The translations under genes and the position numbers were made by a program. From Lentzea nigeriaca (GTDB lineage: Bacteria; Actinomycetota; Actinomycetes; Mycobacteriales; Pseudonocardiaceae): 64,000 nucleotides of DNA. The notes below the pieces were generated by a model. That model did not search any database, was not told where the DNA came from, and saw nothing but the letters and a program-made list of their open reading frames with translations. The stretch's first letter is position 1. Each line of letters opens with the position of its first letter. Location of the stretch: positions 29,368 through 93,367 of the forward strand of contig NZ_JAFBCX010000025.1 of the NCBI RefSeq assembly GCF_016907955.1, given 5' to 3'. Below are positions 16,632-26,002 of the stretch, piece after piece.

Positions 16632-17929
16632 GCGCTGGGCCGTGCGGACGACGCGAGGTGGCCGGTGAACCAGTCACGGGCCAGCCGGGCGACGGTGTCC
16701 AGTGCGTCCGGTTCGTCGAACCGCTCGTTCGCGCGGTGCACGACGACGAGCCGACGTTCGCAGCGCAACCGGGGAGCCAGGCGTTCGTGCTGCGCGATGC
16801 CCTGCTCGTCGGCGCTGCCGACCACGAGCAACGTCGGTGGCCGCACCCGGCCCAGCCAGGGCTCGGCGAGGTCCAGACGCCCACTCAGGCTCACGACGGC
16901 GCAGAGGTCGCTCATCGGATCCGCGGCGGCTCTGAGCGCAGCCGCGGCGCCGTGGCCTGTCCCGAAGCAGGCAACGGGCAGCAGCCGGTGGTTCGTCTCG
17001 CCACGAGCCCATCTCGTGATGGCGGTCAGCCGGTGGCTGAGCAGGTTGACGTCGGACACCGCCGCACGGTCGAGCTCCTCCTCGTGGGTGAGCAGGCCGG
17101 CCAGCACCGTCGCCACGCCGGCGCGGTTCAGTTCTGCGGCGATGTGGCGGATGCGAGAGCTGTGCCCGGCACTGGCCTGTGCGAACACCACACCGGCGAT
17201 GGGATGCTCCGGCACCGCCAGGTCGCCCCGCAGGCGCACCCGGCCGACCGGCACTTCGATCGGCCGTTGTCGCGCAGTGCGGCCAGGAGGAGGGAAGCCG
17301 GCGGCGGGCGGGATGAGCGCGCGAACCACCTCGGCGTCGTTGACCTGGCGGAAGTCGTCGTAGTAGCGGCCGACCGCGTCGAGCTCCGGTGGTGTCGTGA
17401 CCGCCACGACCTCTTCGGCGTCCTGCCGCAGCAGGCTGATCACGTCCGTTGGGCACACCGGCGTCGCGAAGTCCACGCGAGCAGCACCGCGTGCGCGGGC
17501 GACCTGGCAGGCGGCGCGTGCTGAGGCGCCCGTTGCGACACCGTCGTCGACAACGACGGCGGTACGTCCGCTGAGCCGGATTGGTGGCGTATGCCGGTAG
17601 CGGCGCAGTCCGCGCAGGAGCTCTCGGCGTTGCTCGTGTTCGACGGTGGCGAGCTCCGCCGGGGTCACGCCCGACAGCCGTTGCACGCGGCGGTCGAATA
17701 CGCGGACCCCACCTTCGCCGATGGCGCCTGCTGCGGTCTCCGGCTGGAACGGCAGGCCGAGCTTGCGGACCACGACGATGTCCAGCGGAGCATCGAGCGC
17801 GTTCGCCACCTCCACCGCGACCGGGACGCCACCGCGCGGGACGGCCAGCACGACGACGTTCTGACCGCGCAGGTGGCCGAGGCGTCCTGCCAGGAGACGG
17901 CCTGCCTGGGTGCGGTCGCTGAATCTCAT
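16628..17929 (-). CDS. Phosphoribosyltransferase fused to an alpha/beta-hydrolase-like domain
   Basis: A 433-residue fusion. Residues 1-210 are a type I phosphoribosyltransferase with PRGGVPVA (31-38) and the PRPP loop VVVDDGVATGAS (125-136). Residues 225-430 resemble a dienelactone-hydrolase fold. The nucleophile elbow reads GTGHGAAAAL (323-332); in related proteins I expect a serine here (GxSxG), so the hydrolase site looks inactive. The same fusion is known in M. tuberculosis as Rv0571c, a DosR-regulon gene of unclear function. Translation is coupled to the protease upstream and the ligase downstream. Confidence 0.85.
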   Translation of the reverse strand: MRFSDRTQAGRLLAGRLGHLRGQNVVVLAVPRGGVPVAVEVANALDAPLDIVVVRKLGLPFQPETAAGAIGEGGVRVFDRRVQRLSGVTPAELATVEHEQRRELLRGLRRYRHTPPIRLSGRTAVVVDDGVATGASARAACQVARARGAARVDFATPVCPTDVISLLRQDAEEVVAVTTPPELDAVGRYYDDFRQVNDAEVVRALIPPAAGFPPPGRTARQRPIEVPVGRVRLRGDLAVPEHPIAGVVFAQASAGHSSRIRHIAAELNRAGVATVLAGLLTHEEELDRAAVSDVNLLSHRLTAITRWARGETNHRLLPVACFGTGHGAAAALRAAADPMSDLCAVVSLSGRLDLAEPWLGRVRPPTLLVVGSADEQGIAQHERLAPRLRCERRLVVVHRANERFDEPDALDTVARLARDWFTGHLASSARPSA

Positions 17930-19077
17930 GACGTCGCCCCGTGGTGGCTGATCGGTGCGCCGCGGGACAGTTCGAGGGCCCAGGCGACGTCCTCAGGGCC
18001 GATGACGCCCACGAGGTGCTCCTCGCGCAGGACCAGCACGAGATCCCGCCCCTGCCTGAGTGATGCCCGGCCGAGCACGTCGAGCAGCGGCTCGCCAAGG
18101 GACGCGACCGGCACCCCGGGCAGCGCGCGGCACATGTCGCCGACCCTGGTGTTGAGCGGATCCGGCACGCGGACGAGCTCCGCGAGGCTGACGACGCCCG
18201 CGGCGGCGCCGTCGAACGAGATCACCGGGAACACCTGCCGGTGCGGGCCGGAGGTGAGGCTGTCCAGGAACGTTCGCACGGTCCACCATCCCGGTGCGAT
18301 CGGCGGATCCGGGGTCATGACGTCCCGTACGAGCACACCACCGAGCTGGTGCTGCATCTCGTCCGCGGACTGTTCCGCCGCGCTGCTCAGGATCAGGTAC
18401 GCACCGAGCAGCACCAGCCACAGCCCGGACAGCGCACCGGCGAACACCTGCATCAGCCCGAATGCGACCAGCGCCAGGCCGAATGCCCGGCCGGCGACGG
18501 CTGCCGCTTTCGTGCCGCGGTGTTCGTCGCCAGTGCGCCACCACACGGCCGCGGCGAGCACACGGCCGCCGTCCAGCGGTGCGGCGGGCACCAGGTTGAA
18601 CACTGCGAGAACGCCGTTGGTGATCGCGAGCCACAACAGGGGAGAGGTGATCAGCGCGGGCGCGCCCCACGTCGCGAGCCCACTGCCGGCGGCACCCGCG
18701 AGGATCGCGATGACGACACTGGTCGCCGGGCCCGCGATGGCGATCAGGAACTCGGCCCTCGGACTGCGCGGCGAGGACGACAGCCGCGACACGCCGCCGA
18801 GCAGCCACAGGTCGATGCGGTCGACGCCGACCCCGAATCGTTGCGCGGCGAGTGCGTGTGCGAGCTCATGAGCCAGCAACGACAGCATGAACGCGAGTGC
18901 GGAAAGCACGCCCGCGATCCAGTAGGTGACCGCGTCGTGGCCAGGTGCCGCCTGAGGGAGCACAGACACGGCGACCACCTCGGCGATCACCATCACCGCC
19001 ACGAGCGTCGACCAGTGCGCTCCGACCGCGATCCCGCGCAGACGCCCCAGCGGAACTGATGGCACTCCGGTGTTCAT
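17926..19077 (-). CDS. Site-2 intramembrane metalloprotease with CBS pair (Rip3-like)
   Basis: A 383-residue M50B protease. The zinc site HELAH is at 70-74 inside a membrane helix, and the third ligand is in NLVPAAPLDGG (161-171, D169). Six or so membrane helices cover residues 15-235. A C-terminal CBS pair (about 245-370, beginning LVRDVMTPDPP) probably gates activity by nucleotide binding. Such proteases cut anti-sigma factors or other membrane regulators. M. tuberculosis Rv2625c (Rip3) has the same architecture and belongs to the DosR regulon. It is the first gene of a three-gene operon, 37 bp from a weak DosR-like box. Confidence 0.9.
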   Translation of the reverse strand: MNTGVPSVPLGRLRGIAVGAHWSTLVAVMVIAEVVAVSVLPQAAPGHDAVTYWIAGVLSALAFMLSLLAHELAHALAAQRFGVGVDRIDLWLLGGVSRLSSSPRSPRAEFLIAIAGPATSVVIAILAGAAGSGLATWGAPALITSPLLWLAITNGVLAVFNLVPAAPLDGGRVLAAAVWWRTGDEHRGTKAAAVAGRAFGLALVAFGLMQVFAGALSGLWLVLLGAYLILSSAAEQSADEMQHQLGGVLVRDVMTPDPPIAPGWWTVRTFLDSLTSGPHRQVFPVISFDGAAAGVVSLAELVRVPDPLNTRVGDMCRALPGVPVASLGEPLLDVLGRASLRQGRDLVLVLREEHLVGVIGPEDVAWALELSRGAPISHHGATS

Positions 19078-19113
19078 GGGACCAGCGTCCCGACCCGGCC
19101 GGGGCCGGGAGCA

Positions 19114-19127
19114 GAGACCGAGGTCTG
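19114..19127. promoter_or_regulatory. Weak DosR-like box (GAGACCGAGGTCTG)
   Basis: Three mismatches to GGGACNNNNGTCCC, but the core AGACCGAGGTCT is itself a near-perfect palindrome and the site is 37 bp from the Rip3-like gene start, the same spacing as the 8817 box. Confidence 0.45.
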
Positions 19128-19241
19128 TCGTGTTCGCGGCAATGGTCCCGGACTGATGCCCACCTTGTGTTCTGCATCACACCCTGCGGTGAAGAGCAGG
19201 CTCACCTCAGTTGCTGGAAACCAGGGAGGAAGGGGTGCGAG

Positions 19242-19493
19242 ATGACCACCAACGGCTACACGGCGCGGCACCGGGCCATGCTGCAGGCGATCGCGGACGG
19301 ACGCGGCGAGCTGGTGTGCGGGCGCACCCCCAGCCTGAGCGTCGACGGCCTCTGGTGTGACTTCACCGCCACGGTCGAGCTGTTCACCGGCGGGCTGTTC
19401 CGCCCTGCGCGGGAAGCGGCGGTCGGAGCATCGGCCCCGGCCGTGCTCACCACGTCCGGTGTCGAGGTTCTCCACTCGTTCGCGGCGGTGTGA
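19242..19493 (+). CDS. Small protein of unknown function
   Basis: An 83-residue protein starting at an ATG preceded by GGGAGGA 12-18 bases upstream (AGGGG is nearer). The N-terminus is helical and charged (ARHRAMLQAIADGRGEL); the middle has a strand-like region (LVCGRTPSLSVDGLWCDF) with two cysteines. No motif is recognised. It is divergent from the Rip3-like operon and may share its DosR-like box at 19114-19127, 115 bp upstream. Confidence 0.5.
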   Translation: MTTNGYTARHRAMLQAIADGRGELVCGRTPSLSVDGLWCDFTATVELFTGGLFRPAREAAVGASAPAVLTTSGVEVLHSFAAV

Positions 19494-19810
19494 CGTAGCC
19501 AGACGAACACGGATCATCCTCAGCGCGGTGGCGGCAAGTGGTCGTCGTCGGACTCGTCGTCACGCTCATCGTGTGGTCGCGACGGCTGCGCTCAACGAGC
19601 TGCTCGCCGGTCCCACGGTGTTACCGGCACCCGTGCGGAATGCCTACAGGTCGACGCGCCGAAGAGCGGTGACGTGATCCGCTCGTCGGCATCAGTGAGC
19701 GGCAGAACGCACGTGTTGGAGGGGCACGTCCCGTGCGGGTGATCGCCCATCCGCCGCTCACCACGGCGGTCCGGATCGAGTTCGGACAGGTGGCTTGACC
19801 GGGTTGACCG
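19494..19810. other. Intergenic region without a recognisable gene
   Basis: About 317 bases between a plus-strand small gene and the end of a minus-strand operon. I see only short open pieces in all frames, no hairpin with long arms and no convincing DosR-like box (GAGGGGCACGTCCC near 19720 matches just one half). Confidence 0.4.
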
Positions 19811-20611
19811 TCACATCGGTTCGAAGGCGCGGGGGTTGGCACAGTACTCACGCGCCGCGGCCGCGAACCGCACAGCCTGCGCCCCGTCGACGTACCGGTG
19901 GTCGAAGGTGGCGGTGACGCCCAGCACCGGGCGGGCGACCACTTCGCCGTCGACGACCACCGGCCGCTGCTCCACCGCGCCCACGAGCACCAGGACCGGC
20001 ATCCGGTAGTACGCGGCCAGCGGCGAGAACGCCCGCCGCACACCCCACATCCCGACCGAAGTGACCATGGCCCCGCCGAACGCCTGACGTGGCATGCCAA
20101 GTGCCTTCAGATCGAGGTCGAGTGCGGTGGTGAGCCAGGCTCCGCAGCGCATGACCGGGCGCAACAACCAGATGGGCAGCCATCCGAGCAACGCCTTGCT
20201 CTTGCCGAACTCGGGATCGGCGCCCGAGGAGATCGCGGCGTGCCTGCGGGTCAGCTCAGCAGCGACGTCCACAACGGACTTGTGCTCGACATCGCTGATC
20301 TTGACGCCACTGAGCTCCTTGCCGTTCTCCACCGAGGTGATGAAGAAGACGTCGACGGTCTCGCGCTCGTACTCCCGCCCGAACGCCACGCGCACGCGCA
20401 GCTCGGGCACCTGCACGAGGCCGTGGGCGACCGCGCGTCCGATGAGATGCGTGATCGTCACACGGGTTCCGCTGACCTCGCGGACGTGGTCGAGGTAGGC
20501 GAGCAACTCGGTCGCGTCGATGTCCAGCTCGCCGTAGAACTGGGGGTCCGCCGGAGGGCGCCAGGCCGCCCAGGCGAGCTTGCGCCAGGTGGGCATGGTC
20601 CGTGACCTCAT
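19811..20611 (-). CDS. Stand-alone 2-oxoacid dehydrogenase E2-type acyltransferase domain
   Basis: A 266-residue protein containing only the catalytic domain of dihydrolipoamide acyltransferases, with the active-site motif FDHRYVDGAQA near residue 240. It lacks the lipoyl and E1/E3-binding domains. It also lacks the long linker, so it cannot serve in a normal dehydrogenase complex on its own. Small CAT-like proteins of this type are found in mycolata and related genera with unknown acyl donors. The ATG at 20611 overlaps the stop of the membrane acyltransferase upstream, so both may act on the same acyl group (inference). Confidence 0.75.
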   Translation of the reverse strand: MRSRTMPTWRKLAWAAWRPPADPQFYGELDIDATELLAYLDHVREVSGTRVTITHLIGRAVAHGLVQVPELRVRVAFGREYERETVDVFFITSVENGKELSGVKISDVEHKSVVDVAAELTRRHAAISSGADPEFGKSKALLGWLPIWLLRPVMRCGAWLTTALDLDLKALGMPRQAFGGAMVTSVGMWGVRRAFSPLAAYYRMPVLVLVGAVEQRPVVVDGEVVARPVLGVTATFDHRYVDGAQAVRFAAAAREYCANPRAFEPM

Positions 20612-21663
20612 GTGCGCCTCCGCAGTCCGAACAGGACTATCACGGGCAGAGTGAACAGCAGTGGCACCACCACCGCCAGCGGGCGCTGCAACCACCAGAT
20701 CAGGTCGGGAGCGCGGTCGTCGGAGATCTGCCCGCCGAGCAGGAGGAACCCGGACACCCTGGCGAGCGCCATCCCCGTGCTGTGGAAGAGGAACAACGGC
20801 AGCGCGATCGAGTTGACCACCGCGACCACCCGCCGCGCCACTGTGCCGTCCAGGACGCGTTCGACCAGCGGACGGGTGACCACCGCGAAACCGATCTGGA
20901 ACACGAGCAGAGCCACGATCACGAAGGTCGGCGGACCGACGTTGGACAGCCGGTCGCCGGGCACTCCGACCATCGATCCCGGATACAGCCCGGAGAACAC
21001 CAGGCCGGCGAGACCGAAGAGCCCGCCGAACAGCAACGCCCAGCCCGTGCGCCTGGTCAGCCGGTAGTGGAAGAAGCCCGCCTGGTGGGCGAGCCACCAC
21101 ACGACGAGCATGTTCACCCAGCCGATCCACGGCAGCTCGTAGCGGAACCGCAGCACGTCGACGGTCATCGCCAGGCCGCCGAGCCAGATGGGCACCAGCA
21201 CGTCGAACCGGCGGTGCAGCCAGGAGCTCACGGGCACGAGTGCGATGAGCACGACGTAGACCCCGAGGAACCAGAGAGGGCTGACGACCAGCAGGACCAC
21301 GCCGCGGATCCACGGGAGGCCGAACACCGCGCCGGCCACCAGGCCGAGCACGGCCCAGGTGCACACGAGTGCGAGGGCCGGTACGACCAGATGACGGACG
21401 TGACGCCACACGTACCGGCGGACACCCTGCGCGTGGTCCCGGGCCCACGAGCTGCTGTGCACGCAGCCGCCGACGTAGAAGAACATCGGCAGCACCTGGA
21501 GCAGCCACGTGAGAATCCACACGCCGGACCAGAAACCGAGCGGGCTGGTCGGCACCGGGCCGTCCGGTGTCCAGCGCAGAATCGTGAAAGCCCAGTGCCA
21601 CAGTACGACCACGATGAGGCTGGTGGCCCGCAGCCAGTCCAGGTACTCATCGCGCGGGCGCAT
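20608..21663 (-). CDS. Acyltransferase 3 family membrane protein
   Basis: A 351-residue protein with about ten transmembrane helices. The opening RDEYLDWLRATSLIVVVLWHW (3-23) contains the arginine and the histidine (LWHW) typical of the AT3 family, which transfers acetyl or other acyl groups to sugars, lipids or peptides at the membrane. Start ATG at 21663; a divergent CPBP protease begins 13 bases away at 21676, so the two promoters overlap. It is coupled to the E2-like acyltransferase downstream. Confidence 0.75.
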   Translation of the reverse strand: MRPRDEYLDWLRATSLIVVVLWHWAFTILRWTPDGPVPTSPLGFWSGVWILTWLLQVLPMFFYVGGCVHSSSWARDHAQGVRRYVWRHVRHLVVPALALVCTWAVLGLVAGAVFGLPWIRGVVLLVVSPLWFLGVYVVLIALVPVSSWLHRRFDVLVPIWLGGLAMTVDVLRFRYELPWIGWVNMLVVWWLAHQAGFFHYRLTRRTGWALLFGGLFGLAGLVFSGLYPGSMVGVPGDRLSNVGPPTFVIVALLVFQIGFAVVTRPLVERVLDGTVARRVVAVVNSIALPLFLFHSTGMALARVSGFLLLGGQISDDRAPDLIWWLQRPLAVVVPLLFTLPVIVLFGLRRRT

Positions 21664-21675
21664 ACTGGAGTCATC

Positions 21676-22374
21676 ATGAGTCGTCGTGTCGCGGCTCTCG
21701 TCGCCGCTGTCCTGTTGCTCGTCCTGGCCACCACGCTGGCGAACCGCGTGCTGCCCGGCTGGGCGTATCCGTTGTGCGGTCTCGTCACCGCGGCCACGTT
21801 GGTCGGGCTGGCGCGCTGGTCCGGCCTGCGCGCAGCCGCCATCGGGCTCGACCGCGCACACCTGCGCCGAGCTGGTCTTTTCGGCCTGGTGGGTCTCGGT
21901 GTGATCGCGCTCGGGTTCGGAATCGCTCTCGTCGTCCCCGAGCTGAGGTCGTTCTTCCACGACGGCCGGATGCCCGACCTGGCGGTGAGCTCCATGCTGT
22001 GGGTGGCGTTGATCCGCATCCCGCTGGGCACCGTGCTGCTGGAGGAGATCGCGTTCCGCGGCGTGCTGCCCGCGCTGCTCGGCGGTGGCGACCGCTGGCG
22101 CTGGGGGCCGGTGCTCGGGGCGTCGGCGCTCTTCGGGCTGTGGCACGTGCTTCCCTCACTCGCCTTGACGCGCAATGCCGCCGTGAGCGCGGTGTTCGGT
22201 GGTGCGTCGCTGGTCGTCGTGTCGTCGGTCGCGATGCTGGCCGCCGCGATCGCCGGGGTGGTGCTGCTGTGGTGGCGGCACACCGGTCGTGGCGTGCTCG
22301 CCCCGGCGCTGGTGCATCTCGCGACGAACTCCGGCGGTGTGCTCGTCGCCTGGTACGTCCTGTCCTCAGCGTGA
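21676..22374 (+). CDS. CPBP family intramembrane metalloprotease
   Basis: A 232-residue membrane protein with about seven helices. The family motifs are present: EEIAFRG (about 122-128), the second helix motif FGLWHVLPS (about 152-160) and HLATNSGG near residue 214, which together supply the glutamates and histidines of the Abi/CAAX-type active site. These proteases cut prenylated or membrane proteins, or give bacteriocin self-immunity. The gene is divergent from the acyltransferase and precedes the second WS/DGAT on the same strand. Confidence 0.8.
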   Translation: MSRRVAALVAAVLLLVLATTLANRVLPGWAYPLCGLVTAATLVGLARWSGLRAAAIGLDRAHLRRAGLFGLVGLGVIALGFGIALVVPELRSFFHDGRMPDLAVSSMLWVALIRIPLGTVLLEEIAFRGVLPALLGGGDRWRWGPVLGASALFGLWHVLPSLALTRNAAVSAVFGGASLVVVSSVAMLAAAIAGVVLLWWRHTGRGVLAPALVHLATNSGGVLVAWYVLSSA

Positions 22375-22468
22375 TCGCGACACGCCTGAGCGGGCAGGGT
22401 CGAAGGGCTCGCGGGCAGCGGGACGCAGGACTGTGGGCGGCAGAATCCCATGGTGCTGCACTGGACGA

Positions 22469-23779
22469 ATGGACCAGCTCAGCCCGTTGGACGCCGCGTT
22501 CCTCGAAGTGGAGGACGCTGACCCGCACGCTTCACTGGCGATCGCCTCAGTGGCGGTCGTCGAGGGCCCTGTGCCGAGCCACGACGAGTTCCTCGCGCTG
22601 ATGCGCTCGAAGCTGCCGGTGTTGCCCCGTGCCCGGCAGAAGCTCGTACGCGCTCCGTTGGACCTGAGCACGCCGGCGTGGCAGGACGATCCGTCGTTCG
22701 ACCTGACCTATCACGTGCGACGCACGGCTTTGCCCGCACCGGGTGGCGACGCGGAGCTGTGCGCGTTGGTCGCACGGATCATGGGGCAGCGTCTGGACCG
22801 GGACCGGCCGCTGTGGGAGTACTGGGTCGTGGAAGGCCTTGGCGACGGGAGGTGGGCCATCCTGGCCAAGGTGCACCACTGCATGGCGGACGGTGTGAGC
22901 GGCACGATGCTGTACGACGTCATGTACGGCGACGCGCCCCCACCGGAACACGCGGAGGACGCCCCAGCCGCGAGCCTGCTTTCGTTGCTGGGCAACGTCG
23001 TGCGTGCACCCCTGGATCTGGTGGGTGGCGTGCTTTCGCTCATGTGGTCGTTGCTGCCGGTACGCGCGACTTCGCTCTACGGGCACATCGGCTCACCCCG
23101 GCTCTACCGGGCGGTGCGGGCCTTGCTGCCCGAGGTGAAGGAGATCGCCCATGCCTTCGATGTCACGGTGAACGACGTCGTGCTGGCCGCGATCACCCAG
23201 GCGTACCGCGCACTTCTGGTGGAGCGCGGCGAACGGCCGTCTCCCTACAGCATCCGGACCATGGTGCCGGTGTCCGTCCGCGGCGATCGGCGGCTGGACA
23301 ACCAGCTCAGTCTGAGGCTCGCGTTCCTGCCGGTTGACGCAGGCACCGCCGTGGAGGCGCTGTCGCTGGTGCACAAGCGTTTCACCGACGCCAAACGGGG
23401 ACATCAGGCCGAGTCCGGGAATGCCCTGGCGCAACTCGCGAGGTACGAGCCCTTCGCGCCGCTCGCGTGGAGCGTGCGGCTGGGAGCCATGATGCCGCAG
23501 CGCAGCATCGTGACGGTGACCACGAACGTGCCGGGCCCGCGCAAGCCGTTGCGAGTGCTGGGTCGCCGGATCGTCGAGATCCTGCCTTACGTCCCGATCG
23601 CCATCCGGATCAGAACCGGAATCGCGGTGCTGTCCTACACCGACCGGCTGGCGATCGGCATCACCGCCGACCGCGACAGCACCGCCGATGTCGACGTGCT
23701 GGCCGAGGCGCTGGGGAAGGCGATCATCGAGCTGCTCACCGCGTCACGGCGCGACGTAGCGTCCATGCACCAAGGCTGA
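22469..23779 (+). CDS. Wax ester synthase/diacylglycerol acyltransferase (WS/DGAT), second copy
   Basis: A 436-residue WS/DGAT. It opens with MDQLSPLDAAFL, the canonical family start, has PLWE at 114-117 and the catalytic HHCMADG at 136-142, and keeps the C-terminal NVPGPRKPL stretch near 351. All expected blocks are present, so it should be active in triacylglycerol or wax ester synthesis from acyl-CoA. It is longer and more canonical than the copy at 422. In M. tuberculosis the DosR-regulated homologue Tgs1 makes dormancy triacylglycerol. I see only a half-site of the DosR box upstream (near 22420). Its 3' end overlaps the 3' end of the convergent ABC permease. Confidence 0.9.
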   Translation: MDQLSPLDAAFLEVEDADPHASLAIASVAVVEGPVPSHDEFLALMRSKLPVLPRARQKLVRAPLDLSTPAWQDDPSFDLTYHVRRTALPAPGGDAELCALVARIMGQRLDRDRPLWEYWVVEGLGDGRWAILAKVHHCMADGVSGTMLYDVMYGDAPPPEHAEDAPAASLLSLLGNVVRAPLDLVGGVLSLMWSLLPVRATSLYGHIGSPRLYRAVRALLPEVKEIAHAFDVTVNDVVLAAITQAYRALLVERGERPSPYSIRTMVPVSVRGDRRLDNQLSLRLAFLPVDAGTAVEALSLVHKRFTDAKRGHQAESGNALAQLARYEPFAPLAWSVRLGAMMPQRSIVTVTTNVPGPRKPLRVLGRRIVEILPYVPIAIRIRTGIAVLSYTDRLAIGITADRDSTADVDVLAEALGKAIIELLTASRRDVASMHQG

Positions 23780-24833
23780 ACAGCACGGCCGCGAATCCCA
23801 GCAGCACGGCCAGGTGTGGTGCGACGGTGAGCAGATCTCCGCCGCGCCTGGTGAGCGCGGCGAACCCGTCGTTGGCCCAGCCGTGCGGGGTCGCGAACGC
23901 CACTTTCCGCAGCAGCGGGCTGAAGAACTCGAGCGGCACCATGCACCCGCCGAACGCGGCGAGGCTGAGCCCGAGCAGGATACCGGCCCCGGTGGTCTGC
24001 TGCTGAGTCCGGCAGATGGACCCGAGCAGCAGCCCTGCGCCACCGGAGACCAGCGCGAAGGCGCACAGCAACGATGCCGCGCCCAGCGGATCACCCCAGC
24101 GCACCCCGAACAGCAACGCCGAGCCGACGAGCACGATGAGACCCTGCAACAGTGCGATGGAGACCCGGCCCAGCGCCTCCCCGGCCACGACGGTCCGGGC
24201 TCGCGTCGGCGTGGCGAGCATGCGCCGGGTGACGCCGAGCGAGCGCGTCTCGACGAGGAAGGCGGCCGTGGTGAGCGAGTTGAGGAAGGTGAAGACGATG
24301 AGCTGGTTCGCCGCACCGAGGTCGAACCCGGAGTAGCCCGCCGGGAACAGCGCCTCGCCGGTGGTGCTCACTCGCACCTCGACCGGTTCCACCCCTGCGG
24401 AGTCCACAAGGGACAGAGCGGTGTCGCGGTCCAGCCCGGTCTGCGCCGCGACGAACTCGCCCGCCGCGATCCGGTTCGCCTCACGGGTCAACGACGTGGT
24501 CACGAGCATCCGCAGCTGCTGACCCGTGCGGTCGGCGCGCACGAGGAGCCGAGGAGCGTTGTCGTCGGTTCGCACGAGTCCGGCGCTGACCTCGCCGTGC
24601 TCGACGGCCGACCGCAAGGCCGGCTCGTCCGGGAAGTTCCGCACCCGCACCGCGTCGTCGGCGCTCAGCGCGCCGGCGTCGCCCACCACCCCGACCACCG
24701 GTGTCGTCGCGCCACCGAATGCCGCACCGAGGATGAACACCAGCATCAGCGGCAGCGCCACGAGGAAGAACAGGCCGGTGCGGTCGCGCACCACGCGTCG
24801 CACGTTGACCCAGCCGATCGACAGGACCTTCAC
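23736..24833 (-). CDS. ABC-2 type exporter permease
   Basis: A 365-residue permease: an N-terminal helix (about 20-42), a large extracytoplasmic domain of about 130 residues, then five helices from residue 175 onward. This layout fits type V (DrrB/YhgE-like) ABC exporters. The GTG at 24833 overlaps the stop of the sister permease (GTGA), fixing the start. It forms a heterodimeric exporter with the neighbouring permease and the ATPase at 26003. Its 3' end overlaps that of the WS/DGAT gene by 44 bases, convergently. Substrate unknown. Confidence 0.82.
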   Translation of the reverse strand: MKVLSIGWVNVRRVVRDRTGLFFLVALPLMLVFILGAAFGGATTPVVGVVGDAGALSADDAVRVRNFPDEPALRSAVEHGEVSAGLVRTDDNAPRLLVRADRTGQQLRMLVTTSLTREANRIAAGEFVAAQTGLDRDTALSLVDSAGVEPVEVRVSTTGEALFPAGYSGFDLGAANQLIVFTFLNSLTTAAFLVETRSLGVTRRMLATPTRARTVVAGEALGRVSIALLQGLIVLVGSALLFGVRWGDPLGAASLLCAFALVSGGAGLLLGSICRTQQQTTGAGILLGLSLAAFGGCMVPLEFFSPLLRKVAFATPHGWANDGFAALTRRGGDLLTVAPHLAVLLGFAAVLFSLGAWTLRRAVTR

Positions 24834-25999
24834 GGTCGCACCACCTTCCGGAACAGCAGGAGAGCGGCAGCGCCCGTCACGGCCGCGAACAGGGCCATGG
24901 CCGCGACCGCCGGCAGCACCGCCGGCACGCCGCCTCCCGCGAGGTCCGCCAGCCCGCGCATGAACCACCTGTGCGGTGCCATCAGGCTGAGCTGCTCCAG
25001 CAGGCCACCCGCCTGCGACACCGGGAAGAACGAACCGCCCAGCGCGCCGAGCACGATCGCGACGATCGCCTGCCAGCCACCCGCCTGCTCCGAGGTCTTC
25101 GCGACGGCCGCGACCACCGCCATCGCTCCGGTCGCGGCCAGCACTCCGGACACGACCAGCGCGACCACGCCGACGGGATTTCCCCAATGGGCGCCCATCA
25201 GGAGCGAGCTGGCCACCACGAGGACCGCCATGCTCACGACGCCGACGACCACGCTGGTCAGCAGCTTGCCCGCGAGGATCGACGAGCGGCGCACGGGCGC
25301 GGCGAACAGCCGCGCGAGCGTGCCGTTGCGGCGTTCGTCGAGCAGGCCGGTCACGCCCGGCTGCACCGCGAAGAAGAGGAAGAACACCGCCATGCCCGCC
25401 GCGTACTGGGTCTTCGCGTCGAGCTGTCTGCGGCCGGTCGTGTCCTCGGCGACCGCGGCCTGGGGCAGCGCGGCTGCCGCCGCGGCAGCGAGCTGGTCCG
25501 GCGCGGTCGTCACTCCGGAGTGGACGGTTGCGGTCACGGCGGTGCGGACAGCGTCGAGCCGGTCGGTGTAGGCCTGGGCCAGCGACCGTGCGACGTCGGT
25601 GCCGGTGGGCGCGTCGACGTCGCCGACGACCTCGATCCGCGCGGCGCGGCCTGCTCGCACGTCCTCGGTGAGCCCGGCGGGCAGCAGGAACGCGGCGGTC
25701 GCCGTGCCGTCGTCCACCAGCCGCCTGGCCTCGTGCTCGGACGAGACGGTGCGCAGCTCGATCGCCCCCGAGGCCGCCGCCTTGCGCAACACGTCGTCGG
25801 TGAACGTACGGGCGATCACACCTCGGTCGGCGTCCGCGACGGCGTAGGTGAAGAGCCGGCTGTCACCGCTGATGTCGCCGAGGATCAGGCTGAAGACGAC
25901 GGCGAGTCCGAGAGGAAGGACGATCGCGAGTACGTACGCGGTGCGGTCACGCGCGCGTTCGCGCAGGTCGCGTGCGGCGATCAGCAGTGCGTGGCGCAC
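24830..25999 (-). CDS. ABC-2 type exporter permease
   Basis: A 389-residue partner of the preceding permease with the same layout: helix at about 21-42, extracytoplasmic domain to about 200, then helices from about 205 to 385. 'LDERRNGTLARLFAAPVRRS' (near 230) is the cytoplasmic coupling helix typical of ABC-2 permeases that touches the ATPase. It starts three bases after the ATPase stop. Confidence 0.82.
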   Translation of the reverse strand: MRHALLIAARDLRERARDRTAYVLAIVLPLGLAVVFSLILGDISGDSRLFTYAVADADRGVIARTFTDDVLRKAAASGAIELRTVSSEHEARRLVDDGTATAAFLLPAGLTEDVRAGRAARIEVVGDVDAPTGTDVARSLAQAYTDRLDAVRTAVTATVHSGVTTAPDQLAAAAAAALPQAAVAEDTTGRRQLDAKTQYAAGMAVFFLFFAVQPGVTGLLDERRNGTLARLFAAPVRRSSILAGKLLTSVVVGVVSMAVLVVASSLLMGAHWGNPVGVVALVVSGVLAATGAMAVVAAVAKTSEQAGGWQAIVAIVLGALGGSFFPVSQAGGLLEQLSLMAPHRWFMRGLADLAGGGVPAVLPAVAAMALFAAVTGAAALLLFRKVVRP

Positions 26000-26002
26000 G
26001 GT

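Noticed and set aside
19717..19731. A DosR box at GAGGGGCACGTCCC
   Set aside because: One half does not match and no gene starts nearby in the right direction.
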